DNA of 64,000 bases, from assembly GCF_019145375.1 (NCBI RefSeq), contig NZ_JAHSTX010000001.1, positions 2,517,001-2,581,000 on the forward strand, given 5' to 3'. The stretch comes from Pseudomonas triticicola (GTDB lineage: Bacteria > Pseudomonadota > Gammaproteobacteria > Pseudomonadales > Pseudomonadaceae). Of this stretch, positions 29,100 to 38,575 are shown piece by piece. Within the stretch, counting starts at the first letter, position 1. The number at the start of each line of letters is the position of its first letter. The position numbers and the translations under genes are program-made. Under the pieces are notes generated by a model that was not told the DNA's origin, did not search any database, and worked only from the letters and a program-made list of their open reading frames with translations.

Positions 29100-30290
29100 A
29101 TGACCGACGCCACCCACGCCCGCTTGCGCCCTCTGGCCGACACATCGCCTTCCGCCATCGTCGCCGGCTTCATCGCGATGATGACCGGTTACACCAGTTC
29201 GCTGGTGCTGATGTTCCAGGCCGGGCAAGCGGCCGGCCTGAGCAGCGGGCAGATTTCCTCGTGGATCTGGGCGATTTCGATTGGCATGGCGGTGTGCTCG
29301 ATCGGCCTGTCGCTACGCTATCGCACACCGATCACCATTGCCTGGTCGACACCCGGCGCGGCGTTGCTGATCACCAGCCTGGGCGGTGTCAGTTATGGCG
29401 AGGCAATCGGCGCCTATGTCACCTGCGCGGTGCTGGTGACGATCTGCGGCCTGACCGGCAGCTTCGAACGGCTGGTAAAAAAGATCCCGGCCTCTCTGGC
29501 GGCGGCCTTACTGGCAGGGATCCTGTTCAAGATCGGCAGCGAAATCTTCGTCGCCGCGCAACACCGTACCGGGCTGGTGCTGGGGATGTTCTTCACCTAT
29601 CTGCTGGTCAAGCGCCTGTCGCCACGCTATGCCGTGCTCGCGGCGCTGCTGATCGGCACCGCGCTGTCGGGCTTCATGGGGCTGCTTGATTTCAGCGCCT
29701 TTCATCTGGAAGTGGCCACCCCGGTGTGGACCACCCCGCACTTTTCACTGGCGGCGACCATCAGCATCGGCATTCCGCTGTTCGTGGTGGCGATGACCTC
29801 GCAGAACATGCCCGGCATCGCCGTGCTGCGCGCCGATGGCTATAACGTCCCGGCCTCGCCACTGATCACCACCACCGGCATCGCCTCGCTGCTGCTGGCG
29901 TCGTTCGGCTCCCACGGCATCAACCTCGCGGCGATCAGCGCAGCGATCTGCACCGGCCCGCATGCCCACGAAGATCGCAACAAGCGCTACACCGCAGCGG
30001 TGTGGTGCGGGGTGTTCTACGGCATTGCCGGGGTGTTCGGCGCGACGTTGGCGGCATTGTTTGCGGCGTTGCCGAAAGAACTGGTGCTGTCGATTGCCGC
30101 GCTGGCGCTGTTCGGCTCGATCATCAATGGCTTGAGCATCGCCATGAACGAGGTGAAGGAACGGGAAGCGGCGTTGATCACGTTTATGGTCACGGCGTCG
30201 GGGTTGACGCTGTTTTCCATTGGTTCGGCGTTTTGGGGGATTGTTGCGGGGGTTTTGACGCTAGTGATTTTGAATTGGCGCAGAGCTTAA
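29100..30290 (+). CDS. BenE-family H+-coupled transporter
   Basis: A 396-residue inner-membrane protein with about 12 hydrophobic segments. Family marks: AIVAGFIAMMTGYTSSLVLM near the start, ITIAWSTPGAALL (about 80), and VAMTSQNMPGIAVLRADGY (about 235-253), typical of benzoate/H+ symporters. I chose the ATG at 29100 (MTDATHARLRPL), preceded by AAGGA about 9-13 nt upstream; earlier codons fall in a REP element. No aromatic degradation genes are visible nearby. The neighbouring guaD/xdh genes make import of a purine-related or other ring compound possible, but this is unproven. Confidence 0.88.
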   Translation: MTDATHARLRPLADTSPSAIVAGFIAMMTGYTSSLVLMFQAGQAAGLSSGQISSWIWAISIGMAVCSIGLSLRYRTPITIAWSTPGAALLITSLGGVSYGEAIGAYVTCAVLVTICGLTGSFERLVKKIPASLAAALLAGILFKIGSEIFVAAQHRTGLVLGMFFTYLLVKRLSPRYAVLAALLIGTALSGFMGLLDFSAFHLEVATPVWTTPHFSLAATISIGIPLFVVAMTSQNMPGIAVLRADGYNVPASPLITTTGIASLLLASFGSHGINLAAISAAICTGPHAHEDRNKRYTAAVWCGVFYGIAGVFGATLAALFAALPKELVLSIAALALFGSIINGLSIAMNEVKEREAALITFMVTASGLTLFSIGSAFWGIVAGVLTLVILNWRRA

Positions 30291-30299
30291 GATCAAAAG

Positions 30300-30449
30300 C
30301 CCTCACCCTAGCCCTCTCCCAGAGGGAGAGGGAACCGACCGTGGTGTTTTGGAAGAGGTGCGCCGACATGGGATACCGAGTCGAACTCGAATCCTGAAAA
30401 GCCCAACAATCGGCTCCCTCTCCCTCGGGAGAGGGCTGGGGTGAGGGGC
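30300..30449. repeat. CCCTCACCCTAGCCCTCTCCC-type inverted repeat
   Basis: A GC-rich arm at 30300-30332 (CCTCACCCTAGCCCTCTCCC) is inverted at 30415-30449 (GGGAGAGGGCTGGGGTGAGG). The arms also carry an internal CTCCC/GGGAG hairpin. The same family occurs at 41641-41820. Confidence 0.88.
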
Positions 30450-30493
30450 GAGTCCACCACCAAACCCAAGCCGTACCACCCAAACACCGGACG

Positions 30494-30528
30494 AAAAAAA
30501 ACGGCGACCCTCAGGTCGCCGTTTTTTT
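30494..30528. terminator. Bidirectional intrinsic terminator after yggL
   Basis: An A-run, then the CGGCGACC-CTCA-GGTCGCCG hairpin, then seven T. It lies just beyond the yggL stop codon and can serve the transporter on the other strand too. Confidence 0.88.
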
Positions 30529-30533
30529 CAGTA

Positions 30534-30878
30534 TCACTTAGCCGCGTTGATCGGCTTTTCCGGATACCACACGTCCAGCAGCGGACTGACTTCGTACTTG
30601 GTCAGCTCGGAGCGGTTTTTCAGCCAGGCTTCAACGGCAGCGCGCTGCTCTTCGTTGACCGAGCCACGCTTCTGCAGGCACACCAGACCGAAGTCGTCGC
30701 CGCCAACATAACCCAGACCGTTGGCTTCCATGGCTTCTTTGATGAATGCTTCGAGGAAAGCGTCAATGGCTTCTTCGGACAAGTCTTCTTTGAAGTCCAG
30801 GTTCAGTTCGAAACCCAGCTCTTGAAATTCATCAACGCACAGTTTTTTGCGCAGACGCTGGGAACGGTTAGTCGCCAT
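30534..30878 (-). CDS. yggL: YggL family protein (DUF469)
   Basis: A 114-residue small basic-then-acidic protein. The N-terminus MATNRSQRLRKKLCVDEFQE and the segment GLGYVGGDDFGLVCLQKRGS are characteristic of the YggL/DUF469 family, which in E. coli has been linked to ribosomal large-subunit association. The start at 30878 is supported by AGGA about 10 nt upstream and by family length; the longer frame extends 64 codons upstream. It is a single-gene unit with its own terminator, divergent from dacB. Confidence 0.9.
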   Translation of the reverse strand: MATNRSQRLRKKLCVDEFQELGFELNLDFKEDLSEEAIDAFLEAFIKEAMEANGLGYVGGDDFGLVCLQKRGSVNEEQRAAVEAWLKNRSELTKYEVSPLLDVWYPEKPINAAK

Positions 30879-31112
30879 TGGAACAATCCTCTTAAGTAAT
30901 AACGGCCGGCACTTTACCAGTTTAAGCCGGCGATTGCCCGACTCTCTGGTCGCTGCGGCCGACCGCCTGTAAAAAAATAAGCGATTGGCCGGGCCTGACA
31001 CGGCACAAGCTGTTAAAGCTTGGGGCATAATGCCGACACTTTCATGACCACTGAGGGCCTTTTCATCCATGTCCTCGTCTTTTTTCCCCTCTTTTGCAGG
31101 GTTTTATTGCAT

Positions 31113-32573
31113 ATGATCAAATCGTTGCGTCCACTGTTTCTCGCCGGCCTTCTTCTGCCTCTGGCCCTGCCTGTCTCCGCTGCCACCATCAACACTTCCC
31201 TCACCCCGAACGTCGAAAAAGCCCTCAAGGCCAGCAAGCTGCAGCCCACCGCGCTGTCGCTGGTGATGGTGCCGCTTGACGGTCCGGGCACGCCGACCGT
31301 GTTCAATGCCGACGTCTCGGTCAACCCGGCCTCGACAATGAAACTGGTCACCACTTACGCGGCGCTGGAAATGCTCGGCCCCAACCATCAGTGGAAAACC
31401 GAGTTCTATACCGACGGCGATCTGAGCGGCGGCATTCTCAACGGCAACCTCTACCTCAAGGGCGGCGGTGACCCGAAGCTGAACATGGAAAAACTCTGGC
31501 TGCTGATGCGCGACCTGCGCGCCAACGGCGTGACCCAGATCACCGGCGACCTGATCCTCGACCGCAACTTCTTCGTGCAGCCGCAACTGCCGGAATTCAA
31601 CGATGACGGTAACGACGACAACAAGCCGTTCCTGGTCAAACCCGACTCATTGCTGGTCAACCTCAAGGCCCTGCGCTTTGTTGCGCGCAATGACGGTGGC
31701 CGCGTACTGATTTCGGTTGAGCCGCCGATTGCCAGCATCCGCATCGAAAACACCGTCAAGGCGCTGCCGTCCAAGCAATGCACCGGCGGCGTGCGCTACA
31801 ACCCGGTGCCGCAGGCCGATGGCAGCGTGACCGTGACCGTCGGCGGCCAGTTGGGCGAAGGCTGCAGCTCGCAGACTTACCTGTCGCTGCTCGACCATGC
31901 GACCTACACCGCCGGCGCCGTGCGGGCGATCTGGAAGGAGCTGGGTGGCAGCATTCAGGGCAAGGATCGTCTGGCACCGACGCCGAGCGGCGCCAAACTG
32001 CTCGCCCGCGCGTACTCGCCGGATCTGGCCGAGATCATCCGCGACATCAACAAATACAGTAACAACACCATGGCCCAGCAGCTGTTCCTCAGTCTTGGCC
32101 AGCGTTTCCGCAACGATGCCGATGGTGACGACGCCCGGGCTGCGCAGCGCGTGGTGCGGCAGTGGCTGGCGAAGAAAGGCATCACCGCGCCGCATCTGGT
32201 GATGGAAAACGGCTCTGGTCTGTCGCGGGCCGAGCGGGTCAGCGCGCGTGAGATGGCCAACATGCTGCAAGCCGCCTGGCACAGCCCGTACGCCGCCGAG
32301 TACATCAGCTCGCTGCCGATTGCCGGCACCGACGGCACCATGCGCAAACGTCTCAAAACCACGGCGATGCGCGGTGAGGCGCATGTCAAGACCGGCACCC
32401 TGAATACCGTGCGCGCGATCGCCGGTTTCAGCCGTGATGTGAATGGCAATACCTGGGCGGTGGTAGCGATCCTCAACGACAAGGCCCCGTTCGGCGCCTC
32501 GTCGGTGCTCGATCAGGTGCTGCTGGATCTGTACAAACAGCCGAAACTGCCGCAGACCGCTTCGGTGCTGTAA
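31113..32573 (+). CDS. dacB: D-alanyl-D-alanine carboxypeptidase/endopeptidase (PBP4 type)
   Basis: A 486-residue periplasmic class C penicillin-binding protein that trims and cleaves peptidoglycan peptides. A signal peptide (MIKSLRPLFLAGLLLPLALP, ending VSA) is followed by the three active-site motifs: S74-T-M-K77 (in NPASTMKL), S316-N-N318 (in KYSNNTM) and K426-T-G (in HVKTGTL). The long insertion between the first two motifs is typical of DacB. I chose the ATG at 31113 because it begins a normal signal sequence. It lies alone, followed by a REP pair. Confidence 0.93.
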   Translation: MIKSLRPLFLAGLLLPLALPVSAATINTSLTPNVEKALKASKLQPTALSLVMVPLDGPGTPTVFNADVSVNPASTMKLVTTYAALEMLGPNHQWKTEFYTDGDLSGGILNGNLYLKGGGDPKLNMEKLWLLMRDLRANGVTQITGDLILDRNFFVQPQLPEFNDDGNDDNKPFLVKPDSLLVNLKALRFVARNDGGRVLISVEPPIASIRIENTVKALPSKQCTGGVRYNPVPQADGSVTVTVGGQLGEGCSSQTYLSLLDHATYTAGAVRAIWKELGGSIQGKDRLAPTPSGAKLLARAYSPDLAEIIRDINKYSNNTMAQQLFLSLGQRFRNDADGDDARAAQRVVRQWLAKKGITAPHLVMENGSGLSRAERVSAREMANMLQAAWHSPYAAEYISSLPIAGTDGTMRKRLKTTAMRGEAHVKTGTLNTVRAIAGFSRDVNGNTWAVVAILNDKAPFGASSVLDQVLLDLYKQPKLPQTASVL

Positions 32574-32589
32574 GCGCGGCAGATTCATT

Positions 32590-32680
32590 TGTGGGAGCGA
32601 GCCTGCTCGCGAAGGCGTCAGTTCAGGCAGCATGTTCAGTGACTGTCACACCGCTTTCGCGAGCAGGCTCGCTCCCACAG
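32590..32680. repeat. REP pair (REPIN)
   Basis: Inverted REP copies at 32590-32614 and 32655-32680, between the convergent dacB and diguanylate cyclase genes. Confidence 0.92.
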
Positions 32681-32732
32681 AAAATCAGCGCCAGGTCCCC
32701 TCTGCCCCACAGGGTCAGGTGTCAGGTTGGAA

Positions 32733-35123
32733 TCAGCTCATCTCCCGCTCAACCCGATCCCGGCCATTCTGCTTCGCCGCGTAAACCCCTGAATCAGCGC
32801 GCAGCAACAACGCATCCGCGCCCTCCCCCGGGCGCCAGCTGGCGATGCCGAAACTCGCGGTGACCACGCCGACCACGTCCACCGGCGCGCTACGCAAACC
32901 TTCCCACAACTCCATCGCCAGCATATAGGCGTGTTCACCGTCAATGTCCGGGCACAGCACCATGAACTCTTCGCCGCCCAACCGACAGAACACGTCGGTG
33001 CGGCGCAGGCGATGGCCGATCCGCTCGCAGACTGCCTGCAGCACGCGGTCGCCGACGGCGTGGCCGAACTGATCGTTGATGCGTTTGAAGTGGTCGATGT
33101 CGAGCATGATCACCGACAACTCACCGCCGCCACGCTCGACCCGGGCCATTTCGGTGGTCAGGCGTTCCTGGAAATAGCGGCGGTTGTGAATGCCGGTCAG
33201 CGAGTCGGTGATCGACAACGCGCGCAATTCTTCTTCCACGCGCTTGAGATCGGAGATATCCGAGATATAACCGTGCCACAGCACTCCGCCGCCCGGCAGC
33301 TCTTCCGGTGTCGCCTCGCCGCGCACCCAGCGCAGACCGCGCTCGGGCAGTTGCACGCGGTACTCCTCGCGCCAGGGGCTGAGGTTTTCCGCCGATTCGC
33401 GGATCGAGCTGCGCACGCGAATCGCATCCTGCGGGTGGATACGACTGAAGATCGCCTCGGAGTCGAGCAGCAGCACATCCGGCTCCAGCTCGTAGATTTC
33501 GCGGATACCATCGCTGGCGTAGATCACGCTGAAGCGTCCGTCGAATTCCATCTTGAATTGGTAGATGCCACCGGGAACATGGGCGCTGAGCTTCTTCAGC
33601 AATGTGTCACGTGCTGCCAGCACTTCGTGCACGCGTTTGCGCTCGGTGATGTCGATGCAGATCGCCAGATGACCGACCCACAGGCCTTGCTCGTCAAGCA
33701 CCGGGGTGGCGAGCATGTTCACCGGCAGGTGACTGCCATCGCTGCGCACCAGCGTCCACTCGCGCGCTTCATGGCCGCCGACTTCGCCGCCCTCGACCAG
33801 CATCGCGTGGCAAGTCGGAATACTTTTGCCGTAGCGCGCACTCAACTCTGCCGAACGCGCCGCCAATTCCCGGGGCAAATGCAGGTTCTCCAGGGTCATC
33901 CGCCCGACCACTTCGGCGCTGCTGTAGCCGAGCATCTGCTCGGCGCCGGGGTTGAAGGTGTTGATCACCCCGCGCAGATCTGTGGCGATGATCGCGACCT
34001 GAGTGGCGGCATTCAGCACGCCGCGCAACTGACCGTGGGTGCCGCGCAGTTCCTGCTCGCGCTCGTGCAATTCCTGGGTGCGCACCTCGACCAGCCGCAC
34101 CGCGCGCTGGCGCTGGCTGACCAGCACGTAAAGCAAGGCGCTGAGCAGTGCGCTGAGCAAGCCGCCCAGAATGATCACGCTGCCCACCGACGAATGGTTG
34201 GCCTGCATGAACGCTTCGCTCGGCAGGATATCGACCTGATAGTCGTGATCGGCCATGCGCAGCAAACGCGTCGCCGCCAGATCGCCGGGCACCGCCTCGT
34301 TGCTCGATTCGAACAGCGCTTCGTGCTGATCCTGGGTCGACAGGTCGAGAATGCGCACCGACAGGTAATCGTGCAGGGCATCGGGCAGTCCGTCGGCGAG
34401 CAACTGGCGCATGCTGATCACCGCCATCACATAGCCGAATGGCTGCGACTCTCCAGCGCGACTGACCGGCGCCAGCAGCAGCACACCACGCGCATACGAC
34501 GGCTCGATCCCGACCAGATGCATCGGTTGCGACACCGCCATGCTGCCGAGCTGGTCGGCGCGTTGCAGGGTTTCGCGGCGCAAGGGTTGGGCGAGCAAGT
34601 CGTAGCCCAGCGGTGGCGCCAGTCGGCTTTGGGTTTGCGTGTAGAGCACCGGCACGTATTCCTCGCGCGGCGCCGCCAGTTGCAGCTCGCCCTTGGCGTC
34701 CAGTTCGCGAATCGTGAACTCGCTCAGGCCTTCGTCACGCACGCGTTGTTCGAACGCGGCCCGATCGGCGCCAGCGACTCTCGGGGCGTAGGTGTAGGCC
34801 TGGGTGCGCAGCAACAAGGGGCGGGAGTAACCGTCGAATTCGGCGCGGGACACCGATTCGGAGTTGGCGAAGAACCGCCGCAGACCATCGAGACGTTGCT
34901 CCTGGTCCTGAAAACGTTCGGCGATGCGGCTGTAGCGTTCGTTGGCCAGCAGTTGAAAGCGCTGACGCGATTGTTGCTGAAACTGGTTGAAAGTGCCCCA
35001 CGCGAGCAGCCCGGTGAGAATCCCGCCGGCAAGCAACACCAGCAAAGCGACCAGCCAGGCTGAGACGTCTTCACTGATGAAACCGAGGATTTTCGGGCGC
35101 ACGGGGTGCAACGGCATAAGCAC
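32733..35123 (-). CDS. Membrane-bound diguanylate cyclase (CHASE-PAS-PAS-GGDEF)
   Basis: A 796-residue sensor that should make cyclic di-GMP. A first membrane segment (LVALLVLLAGGILTGLLAWG, about 26-45) and a second near 310-330 (SVIILGGLLSALLSALLYVL) bracket a periplasmic CHASE domain. Two PAS domains follow (about 365-480 and 500-610), then the catalytic domain with GGEEF (about 715-719) and an intact inhibitory RxxD (RRTD) five residues before it. No EAL domain is present. The GTG at 35123 has GGAG at proper distance; an ATG two codons later is the alternative. It is a single gene; its signal is unknown. Confidence 0.93.
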   Translation of the reverse strand: MLMPLHPVRPKILGFISEDVSAWLVALLVLLAGGILTGLLAWGTFNQFQQQSRQRFQLLANERYSRIAERFQDQEQRLDGLRRFFANSESVSRAEFDGYSRPLLLRTQAYTYAPRVAGADRAAFEQRVRDEGLSEFTIRELDAKGELQLAAPREEYVPVLYTQTQSRLAPPLGYDLLAQPLRRETLQRADQLGSMAVSQPMHLVGIEPSYARGVLLLAPVSRAGESQPFGYVMAVISMRQLLADGLPDALHDYLSVRILDLSTQDQHEALFESSNEAVPGDLAATRLLRMADHDYQVDILPSEAFMQANHSSVGSVIILGGLLSALLSALLYVLVSQRQRAVRLVEVRTQELHEREQELRGTHGQLRGVLNAATQVAIIATDLRGVINTFNPGAEQMLGYSSAEVVGRMTLENLHLPRELAARSAELSARYGKSIPTCHAMLVEGGEVGGHEAREWTLVRSDGSHLPVNMLATPVLDEQGLWVGHLAICIDITERKRVHEVLAARDTLLKKLSAHVPGGIYQFKMEFDGRFSVIYASDGIREIYELEPDVLLLDSEAIFSRIHPQDAIRVRSSIRESAENLSPWREEYRVQLPERGLRWVRGEATPEELPGGGVLWHGYISDISDLKRVEEELRALSITDSLTGIHNRRYFQERLTTEMARVERGGGELSVIMLDIDHFKRINDQFGHAVGDRVLQAVCERIGHRLRRTDVFCRLGGEEFMVLCPDIDGEHAYMLAMELWEGLRSAPVDVVGVVTASFGIASWRPGEGADALLLRADSGVYAAKQNGRDRVEREMS

Positions 35124-35261
35124 GACTCACTCCGCCAGATTTGCGGGAAAACCCCATTGGCGGTGTGTGAGTTATAGCTATTAGCCACTAATTTAGCTAG
35201 CACCGCTGGATCCACCGAGCCGTTAAAAATCAACGCTCTGTGGATCCAACCAGTGAAAGCG

Positions 35262-37532
35262 TCAACGAGCCGTGATTTTCCAGGCGCGGTGGATCTTGGT
35301 ATTGCGGGCGAAATCCGGATCAATGGTCTGCGCACTGATTTCCTCGACCGCATAACGCTCGGCGAGGTTTTCCTCCAACTGGAACTTGCGGAAGTTGTTG
35401 GAGAAATACAGCACGCCACCCGGTGCCAGACGCGCCATCGCCAGATCGATCAACTGCACCTGATCGCGCTGCACATCGAAAATGCCTTCCATGCGCTTGG
35501 AGTTGGAGAACGTCGGCGGGTCGATGAAGATCAGGTCGTATTCGTCGCGACTGCTTTCCAGCCACGCCATCACATCGCCCTGCTCCAGACGGTTCTTGTC
35601 CGAGAAGCCGTTCAGCGACAGGTTGCGCCGCGCCCAGTCCAGATAGGTTTTCGACAGGTCGACGCTGGTGGTGCTGCGCGCCCCGCCCTTGGCCGCGTGC
35701 ACGCTGGCGGTCGCGGTGTAGCAGAACAGATTGAGGAAGCGTTTGCCGGCCGCCTCTTTCTGAATGCGCATGCGCATCGGCCGGTGATCGAGGAACAGGC
35801 CGGTATCGAGGTAGTCGGTGAGGTTGACCAGCAACTTCACGCCACCTTCATTGACCTCGACGAACTTGCCCTGCGCCGCCTGACGCTCGTACTGCTTGGT
35901 GCCGCTCTGCCGCTCGCGGCGCTTGACCACCACGCGGTTCTTGTCGACGTTCAACGCTTGCGGAATGGCCGCCAGCGCATCGAACATGCGCGCCGAGGCT
36001 TTTTCCGGGTCGATGGATTTCGGCGCGGCGTATTCCTGAACGTGCACCCAGTCGTGGTACAGGTCGATGGCCATCGCGTATTCCGGCATGTCGGCATCAT
36101 AGACGCGGTAGCAATCGATGCCTTCGCGCTTGACCCACTTGCCCATCGCCTTGAGATTTTTCTGCAAGCGATTGGCAAACATCTGCCCACCTTCGCTCAG
36201 GCGCGGCTGCTCGATCACTGGCGCCGGGGCTGGCGTCGGCTTGATCGGGTTGCCGTTCTTGTTGAACTTGCGCTCTTGCGGCTCGTCCGGGGTCTGATCG
36301 TAAGCCGCTTGCTCGCGCTCGGCCTGACGCTGTTCCGGAGTGCGGCGTTCGCCAGTGACGAACTGATCGGGCAGAACCTTGATCAGCAGCAGCTTGCACG
36401 GCAGCGCGCCGTTCCAGAACGAATACTGCTTATGGCTGCGGATACCCATGCGTTTGCCCAGATCCGGGGCGCCGGTGAACACCGCCGCTTCCCAGTTCAG
36501 GCAGGCCTGACGCAGACGCTCGCCCAGATTCTGGTAGAGATACAGCAGGCTGGCTTCGTCACCGAGACGCTCGCCGTACGGCGGGTTACAGATGACCAGA
36601 CCTTTCTGGTTCTGATCCGGGCGCGGCTCGAAGGTTGCCACTTCGCCCTGGTAGATCTTGATCCACTCGCTGAGGCCGGCGCGCTCAACGTTGTTGCGGC
36701 CCGGCTGAATCAATCGTGGGTCGGCTTCGTAACCGCGAATCCACAGCGGTGGCTTGGCCAGACCGGCAGCGGCACGCTCGACGGCTTCTTCGTGGAGTTT
36801 TTTCCACAGTGCCGGCACATGACCGAGCCACGCGGTGAAACCCCACTGCTCGCGACGCAGGTTCGGCGCCATGTCGGCGGCAATCATCCCGGCTTCGACA
36901 AGGAACGTACCGACACCGCACATCGGGTCAGCCAGTGCGCCACCTTCGGCGGCAATGCGCGGCCAGCCGGAACGGATGAGGATGGCGGCGGCGAGGTTTT
37001 CCTTCAGCGGCGCCGCGCCCTGCTGCAAGCGATAGCCGCGCTGGTGCAGGCTGTGGCCGGAGAGGTCGAGGGACAGAATCGCTTCGCCGCGATCCAGACG
37101 CAGGTGAATGCGCAGGTCCGGGTTGAGTTTGTCGATGGATGGACGATCGCCCTGCGGCGTGCGCAGTTTGTCGACGATGGCGTCTTTGACTTTCAGCGCG
37201 CCGAAGTGGGTGTTGTCGATGCCCGAGCCGTGGCCGCTGAACTCGACGGCCAGGGTGCCGTCGCTGAGCATGTGATCCTGCCAGTCGATGTCGAGCACGC
37301 CGTGGTAGAGGTCTTCGGCGTCCTTCATCGGGAAACGCTTGAGCACCAGCAACACACGGTTGGCCAGACGCGACCAGAGGCACAGGCGATAGGCGGTTTC
37401 CATGGTCGCCATGCCACGCACGGCGGAGGTGTGCTCGCGCGCTTCTTCAAGGCCAAGCCCGACGGCTTCCTCGATGAGCAGGCCTTCAAGGCCTTTGGGG
37501 CAAGTGAGGAAGAGTTCGAAACGATCGGACAT
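35262..37532 (-). CDS. rlmL: Bifunctional 23S rRNA methyltransferase RlmL/RlmK
   Basis: A 756-residue fusion enzyme that methylates 23S rRNA at G2445 (N2, N-terminal half) and G2069 (N7, C-terminal half; E. coli numbering). A THUMP domain (about 50-155) precedes the first SAM domain with DPMCGVGTFLVEA (near 200) and catalytic VICNPPYGERL (near 305). After a Pro/Gln-rich linker (about 390-440), the second SAM domain has FLNLFCYTATASVHAAKGGA and FIDPPTFSNSKRM. Length is usual for gamma-proteobacteria. ATG start; transcribed towards the diguanylate cyclase gene. Confidence 0.97.
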   Translation of the reverse strand: MSDRFELFLTCPKGLEGLLIEEAVGLGLEEAREHTSAVRGMATMETAYRLCLWSRLANRVLLVLKRFPMKDAEDLYHGVLDIDWQDHMLSDGTLAVEFSGHGSGIDNTHFGALKVKDAIVDKLRTPQGDRPSIDKLNPDLRIHLRLDRGEAILSLDLSGHSLHQRGYRLQQGAAPLKENLAAAILIRSGWPRIAAEGGALADPMCGVGTFLVEAGMIAADMAPNLRREQWGFTAWLGHVPALWKKLHEEAVERAAAGLAKPPLWIRGYEADPRLIQPGRNNVERAGLSEWIKIYQGEVATFEPRPDQNQKGLVICNPPYGERLGDEASLLYLYQNLGERLRQACLNWEAAVFTGAPDLGKRMGIRSHKQYSFWNGALPCKLLLIKVLPDQFVTGERRTPEQRQAEREQAAYDQTPDEPQERKFNKNGNPIKPTPAPAPVIEQPRLSEGGQMFANRLQKNLKAMGKWVKREGIDCYRVYDADMPEYAMAIDLYHDWVHVQEYAAPKSIDPEKASARMFDALAAIPQALNVDKNRVVVKRRERQSGTKQYERQAAQGKFVEVNEGGVKLLVNLTDYLDTGLFLDHRPMRMRIQKEAAGKRFLNLFCYTATASVHAAKGGARSTTSVDLSKTYLDWARRNLSLNGFSDKNRLEQGDVMAWLESSRDEYDLIFIDPPTFSNSKRMEGIFDVQRDQVQLIDLAMARLAPGGVLYFSNNFRKFQLEENLAERYAVEEISAQTIDPDFARNTKIHRAWKITAR

Positions 37533-38061
37533 GGTAATTCCAGAGCCTTTGGCTAGTGGGCCGGCAACGCATTGCCGACCCGGTTTTCAATCAGGCGCTT
37601 TTCTGAAAGAGCGCCCGCGTGGCACGAAGGTGTGCCGTTCCACCCCGCTGCTCGGGTTAAAAGAGCTTAGATGCCGGGACAGATAAAAAAGTTGGTGCAA
37701 CAAAAAGACTGAAAGCGACCCTTCGTCGAATAGTACCCAAGCGCAATCGTGGGTCATTCTCACTAAAGGATTAACCCGCTGACTCAGCGGGGCGCCGATC
37801 ATACCGGGGTTTGTGCATTGAACGTTGAATAAATACGCGGTTACTTATCGCCATAGCATCCTTTACGTTACGTGCTTATGACAAAACGATCATTCCCTCG
37901 GTGTGACTCATTGGTTAGAACTGAGCACAGGTTGACGTCGCAACGGCGTCAACACCTTGGCTCGCCACGCCGGCAGCGAGCCGCACGATGGCAGGTTATT
38001 TCTGCCAGACCTCAATTGAGGTCAACGCGACACTACAGTCAACAAGTGAGGGAAACACCCT
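37533..38061. other. Long divergent intergenic region upstream of rmf
   Basis: 529 nt between rlmL and rmf with lower GC than its surroundings. A short reverse-strand frame at 37587-37802 lacks family features and a convincing ribosome-binding site. The region should hold the rmf and rlmL promoters and a long rmf 5' leader, but I could not mark a promoter with confidence. A small RNA here is possible but unsupported. Confidence 0.4.
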
Positions 38062-38277
38062 ATGAGAAGACTTAAGCGTGATCCGTTGGAAAGAGCATTT
38101 TTGCGCGGATATCAATATGGCGTTGGTGGCAAATCCCGTGAGCTTTGCCCATTTACTCTACCGTCGGTACGTCAAGCCTGGATCAACGGCTGGCGAGAAG
38201 GACGCGGCGACAACTGGGACGGTATGACCGGCACTGCGGGAATCCACAGACTCAACGAACTTCACGCCGTCGGCTGA
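38062..38277 (+). CDS. rmf: Ribosome modulation factor
   Basis: A 71-residue basic protein that converts 70S ribosomes to inactive 100S dimers in stationary phase. The sequence has the family signature RDPLERAFLRGYQYGVGGKS followed by LPSVRQAWINGWREGRGDNW, which is near the full length of the family. GAGGGAA upstream serves as ribosome-binding site. It is a single gene with a hairpin terminator about 90 nt downstream. Confidence 0.97.
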   Translation: MRRLKRDPLERAFLRGYQYGVGGKSRELCPFTLPSVRQAWINGWREGRGDNWDGMTGTAGIHRLNELHAVG

Positions 38278-38363
38278 CACAGGGCATTTATTCCGACACG
38301 ACAATCTGAATTTGCAATGAATTAACCACGCACGTCCTTCCCGGACGGCGGGCTACGGCCCAG

Positions 38364-38387
38364 GGGCTCCTTCGAGGAGCCCTTTTT
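38364..38387 (+). terminator. Intrinsic terminator of rmf
   Basis: An 8-bp stem GGGCTCCT/AGGAGCCC with a 3-nt loop, followed by TTTTTATT, 87 nt after the rmf stop codon. Confidence 0.88.
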
Positions 38388-38418
38388 ATTGCCTGAAAAC
38401 AGGGTTAACAGAGATCCA

Positions 38419-38549
38419 TGTGGCGAGGGGATTTATCCCCGCTCGGCTGCGCAGCAGTCGCGAAGTCCGAACTTCAATTTACCCGGCATATCAATGTGCA
38501 AGGTTTGGGGCTGCTGGGCAGCCCAGCGGGGATAAATCCCCTCGCCACA
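38419..38549. repeat. GGGGATTTATCCCC-type palindromic repeat, inverted pair
   Basis: GTGGCGAGGGGATTTATCCCC at 38419-38441 is inverted at 38526-38549. It belongs to the same family as 13398-13568, between the convergent rmf and pyrD. Confidence 0.88.
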
Positions 38550-38575
38550 AAGGCTCCGACAAGCCTCGGCAATCC

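Noticed and set aside
37587..37802. Short reverse ORF in the rmf upstream region
   Set aside because: No ribosome-binding site or family resemblance; composition fits noncoding DNA.
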